Positions 36,383 to 45,285 of a stretch of 64,000 nucleotides of DNA are shown here, one piece after another. The DNA is from an uncultured Cyclobacteriaceae bacterium (GTDB lineage: Bacteria; Bacteroidota; Bacteroidia; Cytophagales; Cyclobacteriaceae): the NCBI GenBank assembly GCA_943788235.1, contig CALSPM010000002.1:248001-312000 (forward strand). Reading direction: 5' to 3'. The translations under genes and the position numbers were made by a program. Every line of letters begins with the position of its first letter. Within the stretch, counting starts at the first letter, position 1. Below the pieces are notes generated by a model that saw only the letters and a program-made list of their open reading frames with translations, ran no database searches and was not told where the DNA came from.

Positions 36383-36419
36383 GAAAAACCAAGATGATGA
36401 ATTCACTTGGTTTTTTTTA
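36383..36419 (+). terminator. Rho-independent terminator
   Basis: AAAACCAAG (36385-36393) pairs with CTTGGTTTT (36406-36414), followed by more T. It lies after the TPR-protein gene. The remainder of the 360-bp gap holds nothing recognised. Confidence 0.7.
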
Positions 36420-36660
36420 TGCTTTAGCATTATAAATCTCGGCGCCACTTGTGTAGAATTCAAGTAAAGCTTTCTTGTGAAGTTTATTTTTAAAAAACAA
36501 TCATCATATTTTCCAAAGAATTAAGTCTCATCTATTACCCATTCCAATAATTAATTGATCAGCTTTATCACCTCTTATACATGACAAATATCCTGATAAA
36601 TTCTGTTGAAATGGAAGTTACGGGAAAGATGGTCTTCCAGAGCTTACTAATAAAACTTAC

Positions 36661-36957
36661 CTAAAGCTTCGCTAGGAATGCTTCAATGCCTCCCAGAAGA
36701 ATTCTGACTTGAGTAAACCCATTTGACTCAAGAAAGATCTTGGCTTGATTTGATCTGTCTCCCGTCTTACAATGCACAATGATTTCTTGATCTTTCAAAG
36801 GACTGAGCTCATCAAGATGGTCTGGTATACTGGTAAGGGGCATCAATTGCGCTCCAAGATTAGATTCTTCATGCTCCCAAGGCTCTCTTACATCAAAAAA
36901 GTTGAGAGTTTCACCATTATTTAACCTGGTTTTTAATTCTGAAATTTCAATATCCAT
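36661..36957 (-). CDS. Rhodanese-like sulfurtransferase, single domain
   Basis: This 98-residue protein is one rhodanese domain. The active-site loop HCKTGDRS carries the catalytic Cys (about 62), and the domain signatures NFFDVREPWEHEESNLGAQL and LGGIEAFLAK are present. It transfers sulfane sulfur between carrier proteins in the cytosol, as GlpE-type proteins do. The gene starts 2 bp after the stop of the T9SS gene upstream of it and may be co-transcribed. Confidence 0.88.
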   Translation of the reverse strand: MDIEISELKTRLNNGETLNFFDVREPWEHEESNLGAQLMPLTSIPDHLDELSPLKDQEIIVHCKTGDRSNQAKIFLESNGFTQVRILLGGIEAFLAKL

Positions 36958-36959
36958 AA

Positions 36960-38837
36960 TTATTTTTCGAGCAGTATCTTTTGAGTAATCAAACTTGATC
37001 CATGTTGTAAGTTTAATAAATATATACCTTTTGGATAGGCTCTAAAATCTAATGTAGAATTAAAACCTCCGTGAGTCATCATTTTTCCTGATAAGTCATA
37101 TAAAAAATAATGATCATAGGCCTCAGAAATATTGATGAGTCCATCCGAAGGATTAGGATAGATACGTGCTTCCAATTTATTTTTAGGAGTTACCAATATG
37201 AAGTTAGTGATCTCGCCAAATACGGCTCTTATCATTAAGGATCCTTGAAGTCGCTTGTTTTGTTCCCATTCAGTCCCTGTATTCGAAAAAATGGCAGTCA
37301 TTCCTAAAGCGTTATCTTTATCGAATCCCACGCCGATGTAATCTTCTGTAAACTGTTTAAATCCGATGTAGATGGTATCCTTGACATAGATATTTTGGGA
37401 AAAGATAATTTCATTAAAGTCCTGTCGATCATTATTGACAATTTGAAACGACTGACGATGGAGTACTCCTGAATCTAATAATTCATCCCAAACCATTAGT
37501 TCTAAGGCTTTTCCATTTGAACTTGGATTAACGGAAGGAAAATTAATTTGCATACCCGTCAACGTATCAGGTTCATTGACCACAAAACGAACCGCCAACT
37601 CACCCGTCATAAAATTAATACCTGCAGCAAAGTCTGCCGTCCCATCATCAAAGGCATAATGGTCATTAAGTTGGTAATACTTCCGAAGGGTATCATTGGC
37701 CCGTAAATTAGTATTTGAAAAAAGCGTATCTCCTTCTGTACTGATCTGTTCATACAAAAACTTGTCCCCTGTATTGTAGGTAAAAGTGGATTCAATCACT
37801 GCTGAATCATCTTCGGTATTGATCAAAGAGGCTTCCATACCCAATCCTTCTACTTTCCTTCCCATCTCTAATGCAGATAATCTGAACAAGGCTACACTCC
37901 CTGTTGAAATCGTATTTCCATTGGTTTTATTGGTCAGACTATGGACATACTCCAAGGGGCTGGGCAGTCCATAGAGGTTATTGGCTGAGGTATATTGAGG
38001 AGTGATGTAATTACTGGGGTTGGATAGGTATTGTGTCAATGGGATTTCATAATAAGGACTGAAAAGTAAGCTGGGCGCTGCAGAGAGCGTTCGATCTTGA
38101 TGACTGAAGTCATCTAAGTCTCTGTTTTCATTGAGATAAATATAGTCAAGGTTCCAAGTATCATAAACACCATTGAGACTGCTGAAAGATTGAAATTTGA
38201 CCTTAAAAGAAGAGTGATAAAACTCACCGCCCGATATAGGAATAATTATTTGCTGAAAGCTCGGCAGGCTATCTGCATCTAAGTTTAACTGATCCAAACC
38301 ACCTACAAGAGAAAAAAGGGTTTCATCTTCTGGGAAAAGATCCTGTAAGACCCAAGTACTGTCGATACTCCAAAACATGACGGCCAAGGAGTCTTCCAAT
38401 TCGGGAATTTCACCTCTGCCCAAGAGTTGCCAATAAAAACTTAAGCGTACTTGAGCCCTTTTTGAGGGTGCTATTTGACTCAGATCGATGGGATGGGTGA
38501 CCAAGCTATCACCAGCACCATTAAAAAGGCTATTCAAGGCATAAGGATTACCGCTCATGTTGGTGCCGTCAAAAGTGGCTACGTACTGAGAGGGCGGATG
38601 GATGGCCAAGTTATTGTTAACAAAAACAGAGTTACCGCTTTCCCAAAAAAGAGAGTCAGGAACGTTTCGAGATTGAGAAAAATCATCCCAAAATGGTAAA
38701 TTCAAAGTATTGAAAACTTGATCTGTTCTGCCATTGGAACGTGGCTCATTGATACTTTTCAATGGTTTTAGCTGGATTTGACCCCACAATGAAAATTGAA
38801 ACAAAAGATTCAGACAAACCAGAACGTAGCGCATCAT
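36960..38837 (-). CDS. Secreted protein with type IX sorting domain
   Basis: This 625-residue exported protein has an N-terminal signal peptide (YVLVCLNLLFQFSLWGQ) and a C-terminal type IX secretion sorting domain of about 75 residues (EARIYPNPSDGLINI; LYDLSGKMM; FRAYPKGIYLLNLQHG). Between them are beta-rich regions with Trp/Asp repeats and no recognised catalytic motif. It should reach the surface or the medium through T9SS. Many such proteins are adhesins or structural. It precedes the rhodanese gene and follows the PASTA gene by 10 bp. Confidence 0.82.
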   Translation of the reverse strand: MMRYVLVCLNLLFQFSLWGQIQLKPLKSINEPRSNGRTDQVFNTLNLPFWDDFSQSRNVPDSLFWESGNSVFVNNNLAIHPPSQYVATFDGTNMSGNPYALNSLFNGAGDSLVTHPIDLSQIAPSKRAQVRLSFYWQLLGRGEIPELEDSLAVMFWSIDSTWVLQDLFPEDETLFSLVGGLDQLNLDADSLPSFQQIIIPISGGEFYHSSFKVKFQSFSSLNGVYDTWNLDYIYLNENRDLDDFSHQDRTLSAAPSLLFSPYYEIPLTQYLSNPSNYITPQYTSANNLYGLPSPLEYVHSLTNKTNGNTISTGSVALFRLSALEMGRKVEGLGMEASLINTEDDSAVIESTFTYNTGDKFLYEQISTEGDTLFSNTNLRANDTLRKYYQLNDHYAFDDGTADFAAGINFMTGELAVRFVVNEPDTLTGMQINFPSVNPSSNGKALELMVWDELLDSGVLHRQSFQIVNNDRQDFNEIIFSQNIYVKDTIYIGFKQFTEDYIGVGFDKDNALGMTAIFSNTGTEWEQNKRLQGSLMIRAVFGEITNFILVTPKNKLEARIYPNPSDGLINISEAYDHYFLYDLSGKMMTHGGFNSTLDFRAYPKGIYLLNLQHGSSLITQKILLEK

Positions 38838-38847
38838 TATTCCTATC

Positions 38848-39708
38848 TTAAGGGTTATGATTTATTGAATCAGGATGATAGATCCATAAGTTTACGGATT
38901 CTTTAATGACCATAGGTTCGCCAGGAGATGGATACTGATCCACAACTTGGCCTACCTCAACGGAAATCTTGAGTGTATCTGCAATATCAAATTCATCCAT
39001 AGATATCAAAACGGCAGTATCTATGTTCTGGTATACAATAGCTCCTAACTTTAAGGCTGAACCAGTTATGGTAACTTGTGCAACATCAGCATCTAGACCG
39101 ATGAGATAAGGAGATTCAAGGTTAGAATTGCCATATCCATCACCAATAGTTAAATCAATCACTGATCCTTTAGGTATTTTTGTGCCAGGAATGACTTCTT
39201 CTCCATTCATTTTTTGAATCAGGACGGCATTGAAGGCCAAATCAGCTACATATTTGGTTTTACCAAATTTCAAATCAAAGTTGTTCAAGATCATTAGGGC
39301 ATTTTTCAAAGAGCCATTCGTTAAATCGGGCATTTTTATCATTGGAGGGGCCGTTGAATTCAATGTGATATATATTTTCCTGAATTCCTTGACCTTAGCG
39401 TTAGGCATGGGAAATTGTTTCAAAACGGTCAATGGTGGAATTTCTGATGAATATCCTGAATCAACGCTGATTTCATATCGAAGACTTCTGAGTGATAAAT
39501 AATCATCAAGATCATCTACGTGAACCCCTGTTATATTGGGAACTGTCAGCGTATCGCCGTGATTTGTAGTGATAGGTAGATAGATGTAGAAAAATATGAA
39601 AGTGGCTAAAATACCAATCAAAGTTAGAAATAGCAGCTGTTTCAGGAGTTGTAGTATCGAGCTAGGTACCACAATACTTTTAAGAAAATTAAATATTTTA
39701 CGCAGCAT
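38848..39708 (-). CDS. Membrane-anchored PASTA-domain protein
   Basis: This 286-residue protein has one membrane helix (about 24-46, LLFLTLIGILATFIFFYIYLP) followed by three PASTA domains (about 55-115, 120-185 and 190-275), each with the pattern VPNITG / MPDLTNG followed by P.G..VPKG and a beta strand. PASTA repeats bind peptidoglycan or its precursors. It lacks the kinase domain with which these repeats are usually fused. The downstream-of-ddl position (7 bp) fits a role in cell wall synthesis; this layout is common in Bacteroidota. Confidence 0.85.
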   Translation of the reverse strand: MLRKIFNFLKSIVVPSSILQLLKQLLFLTLIGILATFIFFYIYLPITTNHGDTLTVPNITGVHVDDLDDYLSLRSLRYEISVDSGYSSEIPPLTVLKQFPMPNAKVKEFRKIYITLNSTAPPMIKMPDLTNGSLKNALMILNNFDLKFGKTKYVADLAFNAVLIQKMNGEEVIPGTKIPKGSVIDLTIGDGYGNSNLESPYLIGLDADVAQVTITGSALKLGAIVYQNIDTAVLISMDEFDIADTLKISVEVGQVVDQYPSPGEPMVIKESVNLWIYHPDSINHNP

Positions 39709-39715
39709 ATTTTTA

Positions 39716-40786
39716 TTAACTGGAGCTATTTAAATCGGTGATGTATTGCTGCTCTCGCTGCCATCTCGCTTCACCGATTTCAATGATTTTAGAGATAAGT
39801 TCGGAGTAGGAGATACCCATGTTTTCCCAAAGTCCAGGAAACATACTGGCATCCGTAAATCCAGGGATGGTATTGATTTCATTGATAAAAATCTCATTCT
39901 TTGGAGTTAGAAAAATATCTACACGGGCAAAGTCGTTACATTTTAAGGTTAAAAAAGCTTTTTCACAAAGGGCCCTTATTTGTTGATGAATAGCGATAGG
40001 GATTTGAGCAGGAATCGTAACTCTAATGGCTGATTCATCTTGGTATTTTGCCTCATAGGTATAGAAATCATAATTTTTTAAAAGGATAATTTCACCTGCA
40101 AGGGTAGATGAAAGGGACTCATTTCCTATGATTCCACATTCAAGTTCCCGACACTTCACAAAGGATTCTATGAGAATTTCATATCCATATTTGAAGCTAT
40201 CGGTGAGGGCATCATCAAAGTCTTCCGATGTATTTACTTTTGATATTCCGACACTAGAGCCTAAATTACCTGCTTTAACGATAAATGGCAGTCCTAGTTT
40301 ATTTTTTACTTCTTCGAAAGAGATCACTTCATCTTTGGTAAAGCTCATGTAGGAAACTACCGGAACACCCGCATGATCCAAAAGTTTTTTTGATACAATT
40401 TTATCCATCGAGATTGCCGAACCCAATACAGTTGATCCGATGAGGATGACATTCAAACATTGCATCAGACCTTGAATACTGCCATCTTCTCCATCTGTTC
40501 CATGAAGTATAGGGAAGACAATTTGAATGGTAATGGATGTGCCAGAGGCTTTGATCTCGAAATGAGGATGGGTTGCAGATAAAGATAGGAAAATTTCTTT
40601 TCCTGTTTCAATACTTTGCTCGGGATGGTCAAGCAAAAACCAATTCCCTCTTTTGGATATGCCAATCACAGAAAGATTAAAATGTGACGAATCAATATGC
40701 TTGACCACATTGGTCGCAGATCGCACAGAGATCTCATGCTCAACCGAGCGACCGCCAAAAAGAATGATTAAATTTTTGCTTGGCAT
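39716..40786 (-). CDS. ddl: D-alanine-D-alanine ligase
   Basis: This 356-residue ATP-grasp enzyme makes the D-Ala-D-Ala dipeptide of peptidoglycan. Signatures are LFGGRSVEHEISVRSA (about 9-24), LHGTDGEDGSIQGL, FIVKAGNLGSSVGISK, CNDFARVDIFL and NEINTIPGFT near the C-terminus. It is a cytosolic enzyme. The gene lies first in the ddl-PASTA-T9SS-rhodanese run; the M43 protease gene ends 57 bp upstream of its start. Confidence 0.94.
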   Translation of the reverse strand: MPSKNLIILFGGRSVEHEISVRSATNVVKHIDSSHFNLSVIGISKRGNWFLLDHPEQSIETGKEIFLSLSATHPHFEIKASGTSITIQIVFPILHGTDGEDGSIQGLMQCLNVILIGSTVLGSAISMDKIVSKKLLDHAGVPVVSYMSFTKDEVISFEEVKNKLGLPFIVKAGNLGSSVGISKVNTSEDFDDALTDSFKYGYEILIESFVKCRELECGIIGNESLSSTLAGEIILLKNYDFYTYEAKYQDESAIRVTIPAQIPIAIHQQIRALCEKAFLTLKCNDFARVDIFLTPKNEIFINEINTIPGFTDASMFPGLWENMGISYSELISKIIEIGEARWQREQQYITDLNSSS

Positions 40787-40843
40787 AGGATGACAAAAAT
40801 AGACTTTAGGCTTGACTATGAAAACTTTAGTCTAAAGAATCCT

Positions 40844-43807
40844 TCAATTCTTAATGATAACTTTTTCAATAATATGCTCATAAGGTCCGGTAACTATGAG
40901 GAAAAAGAGCCCAGATAGGTCTTGAACCTCTAATTGCACGGTTTCATTCAATAACTGAGTGTATTCTAGTTGTTGGTGTATTTGACCTGAAATGTCAACA
41001 AGTTGAACGGTGACATCTTGTTTTTCTGATAAATGAAAGCTGACATTCAAGTAGTCTGAAACTGGATTAGGATAACAGCTGACCCAGTCCTCAAACTGTG
41101 GACGTTTCGAATTGCCAGTATTTATGAACTCAATATTATCTAAATATAAATTATTGCCATTGCCATTGGTAAAAACAAAGGCGATGCGCAGTGATTCCTC
41201 AACTAAAAAATCATTTAGATCAATAAATACCTTCTGCCAAACTGAATTTGTTTTCATAAGGAAGCCCTCATCAGAAATAATCTCGCTTAGCTGCTCGCTG
41301 TTTTTGTCAAAAAGTACATAATCAAAGTGTGCTCCACAGTCCACAGAGATGAGAACTCTTAGTCGATCATTTTTATTTAATGTTCTCTGGTAAGCATAAT
41401 CGAATCGAAGACTTAAACTATCTAAATAATCGGAAAATAATAAGGGACTGATGAACCAACTTTCATTTCCTATATCTGTATTCTCATAGCCATTACTTAT
41501 CAAGTAGGTATTTTTTTCAAAACTTGCAGCTTCCCAGATGGGGTTATTTTCCTGATTGGTGATGATCCAGTCATGAGCATCTTCAAAATCCAATCTGATA
41601 GGTAAGTCTACTTCAAGGTCATTTATGGTGGTAGACCACTGAAGGGTATCATTATTAAAGTTTTGATCTGTGGGTCCATTGGTGGTTGATACCCAAACTT
41701 TAAAGTTGGATAAGCCTGTCTCTAAACTCTCAACAACTAGTTCATATGAAACAGAACGACCGGGTTCTAGTGAGCTAATGATGACTTTAGAAGCCTTAAT
41801 GAGATTGTTTATAGAGACATTAAGGCTAATATCACTGCGTATTTGATTACCTCTATTCTCAATATTAAGGCCAATTGTTTGATTATCCTCACAAGTAATT
41901 AAGGGCACTTCATTTTGAATATCCAAATGGAGATCATAATCAAAATCAGCAAGATCAACTACTTTGATGTCATCTACATATAGTTGTGAAGCCGTACTTG
42001 ATTGGCCAATAAAGGCAAATTGAAGGCTCGTTTCTTTTTGAAAAGCTAGCAAATCGATCGTCATATTTTCCCAATCTGAAGAATCTTTTGGAGCAAAGAA
42101 TGAGGAGCTCGTTGAACTTACCGTAGCTAGATTTGGCCCATACAATTCAACCAGATAATCTTCTGAATAAAAGTTTTGACCGCAATCATAAGAGAGTGCA
42201 ACAATCAGACCGTCTTGTTCATAATCCAATCCTGTGCTTTGATAGGCATAGTTGAATGAAATTTGGGGAATTGAGTAATTACTTAAATCAAAATTAGGTG
42301 TGAATAAGTAATCAAATAATCCTAATGCAGTAGTATCAGCTGTAAAATCGATAGAGAGGGCTCTATTGAGGACATCATTCGTATTCAAATGGACAGTATC
42401 CCAATGGCTCATTTGACCCTGCTCGAGTGCCGTTTCGAATTCAATATTCCCTTCAAAATTCATAACAAAGGGTAAGGTTGCTGTCGCATAGTTTGGAAGA
42501 GATGAACTCAATACATTATTTTTCAAATTTCCATCTTCAGTTTGGTTAACTAAACCAATTTCGAAGGTCAGAACCGGGTTTGATAAATCATTCAGCGTAA
42601 TCAATTGAAAGTTGATGGTACCGATCTCTAGAGGTTCATATCGCTCATTTATTTCAATGGTTTCGATCAACAAATCATTTAAGAAAAATGAGATCAAGAA
42701 ATTTTCAATGGCGTTGGTTCCATAATTTCGAACATCAACGATTGGTGAGAGAAGACTATTACAATCACTCAAATGGATGGCATTTAAGGTCTTTATACCC
42801 AAATCATTAAGAGCTATGATGGGGTCGTCTAGGGCGGAAGAATGAATCAAAGTATTGCGGCGCGGGCTGTGATTTAAAACGACGTGCATTCTTTCTTTTT
42901 GATTTTGAGTGAAAAGATTCATACACGCATCGTCAGTATAATTCATAAAATTAGAATACATGTCAGAGGTCTCACAACTGATCGCAGCATCAGAAGGGCA
43001 TGTTCCGCTGTAAGAAGTAGATTGTAAAGGGGTATCCTCACAATAATCATCTGCATCACAATTTTGCCGATTTCCCCAGATATGTCTTAAACCCAGATAA
43101 TGTCCGACTTCATGGGTGAGCGTTCTGCCATAACTATCAAAACTTCCCGTATTTTCATTTACCCCCAGCCATTGGTAATCAATAGCTACCCCATCCAATA
43201 ATCTGTCATTATTGATTTCGCTAATACCTTCTAGATCTGAAAACGGAAAATTTGCCCAACCTAGATAGCCTTCCAAGTCGGCGATGTAAATATTGAGATA
43301 GTCTTCAGCAGGCCAGTAATTTTCTGCGTACAGGATCTCATCTTCGGAAAACTTATATGTATTTTGAGAACCTTGTTGTCTGGTGATCCCCTGCGTCGGT
43401 AGACCTTCAATATCTTGCTTCGCCAAAACAAAGGTTATTTCAGTATCGGCTGCCGCATCTAAAAATTCTAGTGGTGTGAGCGTTTGATCTCTGTTTAACC
43501 TTCTGAAATCGTCATTTAAGATAGACAATTGTTCTAGGATTTTCTCATCGGAGACATTGGTGCCTATCCCTAGGTCTTCCCCACGATGGATGACATGAAA
43601 AACGACAGGTATTTGAAAAATTTCCTTGGCTTTTCCAGGACTATTAAATAGGGTAAGGGCATTTTTTTTATGATTTGACAGCCACTCTTCGAACTGCTCG
43701 GTCGTTTCTTTAAGACTTTCAAAACCATCTAATCCACATCTTTTCTGACCCAATCCGTCAAAGACTGAAAAAAGAATCGCTATGAACAAGAGCCTGCTTA
43801 ATCGCAT
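40844..43807 (-). CDS. Secreted M43-type zinc metalloprotease with T9SS domain
   Basis: This 987-residue exported protein has a signal peptide (LLFIAILFSVFDGLGQ) and an M43/pappalysin-like protease domain (about 60-320) with the zinc motif HEVGHYLGLRH and the flanking SNFMNYTDDACMNLFT Met-turn. Several beta-rich regions follow with paired LYVDDIKVVD and LYLDNIEFIN segments typical of MAM/jelly-roll modules. A C-terminal type IX sorting domain ends the protein (CYPNPVSDYLNVSF; EKVIIKN). It probably digests extracellular proteins. Confidence 0.88.
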   Translation of the reverse strand: MRLSRLLFIAILFSVFDGLGQKRCGLDGFESLKETTEQFEEWLSNHKKNALTLFNSPGKAKEIFQIPVVFHVIHRGEDLGIGTNVSDEKILEQLSILNDDFRRLNRDQTLTPLEFLDAAADTEITFVLAKQDIEGLPTQGITRQQGSQNTYKFSEDEILYAENYWPAEDYLNIYIADLEGYLGWANFPFSDLEGISEINNDRLLDGVAIDYQWLGVNENTGSFDSYGRTLTHEVGHYLGLRHIWGNRQNCDADDYCEDTPLQSTSYSGTCPSDAAISCETSDMYSNFMNYTDDACMNLFTQNQKERMHVVLNHSPRRNTLIHSSALDDPIIALNDLGIKTLNAIHLSDCNSLLSPIVDVRNYGTNAIENFLISFFLNDLLIETIEINERYEPLEIGTINFQLITLNDLSNPVLTFEIGLVNQTEDGNLKNNVLSSSLPNYATATLPFVMNFEGNIEFETALEQGQMSHWDTVHLNTNDVLNRALSIDFTADTTALGLFDYLFTPNFDLSNYSIPQISFNYAYQSTGLDYEQDGLIVALSYDCGQNFYSEDYLVELYGPNLATVSSTSSSFFAPKDSSDWENMTIDLLAFQKETSLQFAFIGQSSTASQLYVDDIKVVDLADFDYDLHLDIQNEVPLITCEDNQTIGLNIENRGNQIRSDISLNVSINNLIKASKVIISSLEPGRSVSYELVVESLETGLSNFKVWVSTTNGPTDQNFNNDTLQWSTTINDLEVDLPIRLDFEDAHDWIITNQENNPIWEAASFEKNTYLISNGYENTDIGNESWFISPLLFSDYLDSLSLRFDYAYQRTLNKNDRLRVLISVDCGAHFDYVLFDKNSEQLSEIISDEGFLMKTNSVWQKVFIDLNDFLVEESLRIAFVFTNGNGNNLYLDNIEFINTGNSKRPQFEDWVSCYPNPVSDYLNVSFHLSEKQDVTVQLVDISGQIHQQLEYTQLLNETVQLEVQDLSGLFFLIVTGPYEHIIEKVIIKN

Positions 43808-43842
43808 GCATATTAATTTGTAAATAAAATATCAAATGAGTA

Positions 43843-44091
43843 TCATGACTCATGCATCAGATTCAATGCTTCGACATGCATGATTTCGGGAGCCACGCGT
43901 TTAATAGCTTCTTCAACGCCTGCCTTGAGGGTCATAGTAGACATGGGACAGGTTCCACAATTTCCCAAAAGCTCGAGTATCACGGTATCTTCTTTAATTT
44001 CTACTACCCGCACATCACCGCCATCCGCCTCTAGATAAGGTCTGATACTGGTCAATGCTAACTCTACTCTTTCTTTTAAGTCTGAACTCAT
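43843..44091 (-). CDS. NifU-like (Nfu) iron-sulfur scaffold protein
   Basis: This 82-residue Nfu domain binds an iron-sulfur cluster through the CxxC motif LLGNCGTCPMSTMTL and hands it to apo-proteins. The start VELALTSIRPYLEADGGDV is the family consensus. It begins 6 bp after the mrp stop codon. Nfu and Mrp are both cluster carriers, and their genes are adjacent in many Bacteroidota, so the two are likely to work together. Confidence 0.93.
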   Translation of the reverse strand: MSSDLKERVELALTSIRPYLEADGGDVRVVEIKEDTVILELLGNCGTCPMSTMTLKAGVEEAIKRVAPEIMHVEALNLMHES

Positions 44092-44097
44092 TATTTA

Positions 44098-45192
44098 TTA
44101 AACGGTAACTTCAACGACTTTTGTCTTATTCCCTTCGGCATTTCTGATGGCTACTTGTCTTGCCAATCCTTCAGCAAGCTCTTTATAAGCATCAGCTGTA
44201 ATCCCTTCGGTCATCACTGCGGGATATCCAATGTCACCACTTTCCCTGATAGACTGGACAATTGGAATTTGGCCCAAAAGGAGTACATCATTCTTTTTTG
44301 CAAACTTCGTACCTCCTTTTTCCCCAAAGATAAAGTATTTGTTATTAGGTAACTCTTCAGGAGTGAAAAAAGCCATATTTTCAATAATTCCCAGAATTGG
44401 AACGTTAATTTGAGGTTGTTTGAACATTGCCAGGGCTTTTTGTGCATCTGCCAGGGCTACTTTTTGTGGAGTGGTTACGATGATGGCTCCCGTCACAGGT
44501 ATAGTTTGAACTAAGGTCAAATGAATGTCGCTGGTACCGGGGGGTAAGTCGATGAAGAGATAGTCTAAATCACGCCATTTGGTATCGCTAATGAATTGTT
44601 TGAGTGCTGAGCTGGCCATGGGTCCTCGCCATACGACGGCGTCTTCGGTAGGCGTTAAAAAGCCAATAGACATTAATTGAACTCCATATTGTTCAATAGG
44701 AATTATCATATTGCGCCCATCTTCGACTTTTACGGAGGGTTGTTCATTTTCACAATTGAACATGGTGGGGATACTGGGCCCAAAAATATCGGCATCAATG
44801 ATGCCCACCTTGGCACCTGTTTTTGCTAAGGCTACAGCCAAGTTTGCCGTAGTGGTAGATTTACCGACGCCACCTTTGCCCGAAGCCACCGCAATGATAT
44901 TTTTCACTTGAGGGAGCAGAGGACCTCTATCGCTGATAGTTGTAACGTTTGAGGTCATATTTATAGAGAAAGCGACTTTTGTATCAAAGGCCTCCAAAAG
45001 TGCCTTCTCACAATCTTTTTTTATCAATTCTTTTAAAGGGCAGGCCGGTGTGGTCAAGACAACATCAAAATAAACATTTTTTGCTTCAATTTTGATGTTC
45101 TGTATCATCTCTAAAGTGACGAGATCCTGTTTTAAATCAGGATCTTGTACATTGCTGAGGGCTTTAAGTAAGGCTTTTTTTGTTACGGCCAT
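44098..45192 (-). CDS. Mrp/NBP35-type iron-sulfur carrier ATPase
   Basis: I take ATG 45192 (MAVTKKALLKALSNVQDPDL), which fits the MIP18-like N-terminal domain; the frame opens 17 codons earlier. The 364-residue product has DUF59/MIP18 (about 1-80), Walker A SGKGGVGKSTT (about 104-114), GIIDADIFGPSIPTMF, LPPGTSD and a C-terminal helix. Mrp proteins load or carry Fe-S clusters. The cysteines of the classic CxxC pair are not obvious in the last third. It is followed by the Nfu gene 6 bp downstream and is divergent from dnaG. Confidence 0.9.
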   Translation of the reverse strand: MAVTKKALLKALSNVQDPDLKQDLVTLEMIQNIKIEAKNVYFDVVLTTPACPLKELIKKDCEKALLEAFDTKVAFSINMTSNVTTISDRGPLLPQVKNIIAVASGKGGVGKSTTTANLAVALAKTGAKVGIIDADIFGPSIPTMFNCENEQPSVKVEDGRNMIIPIEQYGVQLMSIGFLTPTEDAVVWRGPMASSALKQFISDTKWRDLDYLFIDLPPGTSDIHLTLVQTIPVTGAIIVTTPQKVALADAQKALAMFKQPQINVPILGIIENMAFFTPEELPNNKYFIFGEKGGTKFAKKNDVLLLGQIPIVQSIRESGDIGYPAVMTEGITADAYKELAEGLARQVAIRNAEGNKTKVVEVTV

Positions 45193-45230
45193 TTTTTGGA
45201 TGCTAATTTTATACAAGTTTAGTTCAGGAC

Positions 45231-45265
45231 TTGTTTTCATCAAAAATCTATAAGTGTTACTTTTG
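45231..45265 (+). promoter_or_regulatory. Probable dnaG promoter
   Basis: TTG (45231-45233), 24 bp, TACTTTTG (45258-45265), then about 20 bp to the ATG. The -7 matches TAnnTTTG; the spacer is one base longer than the usual range. Confidence 0.45.
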
Positions 45266-45285
45266 AAAAAGAATTACTTTACTCA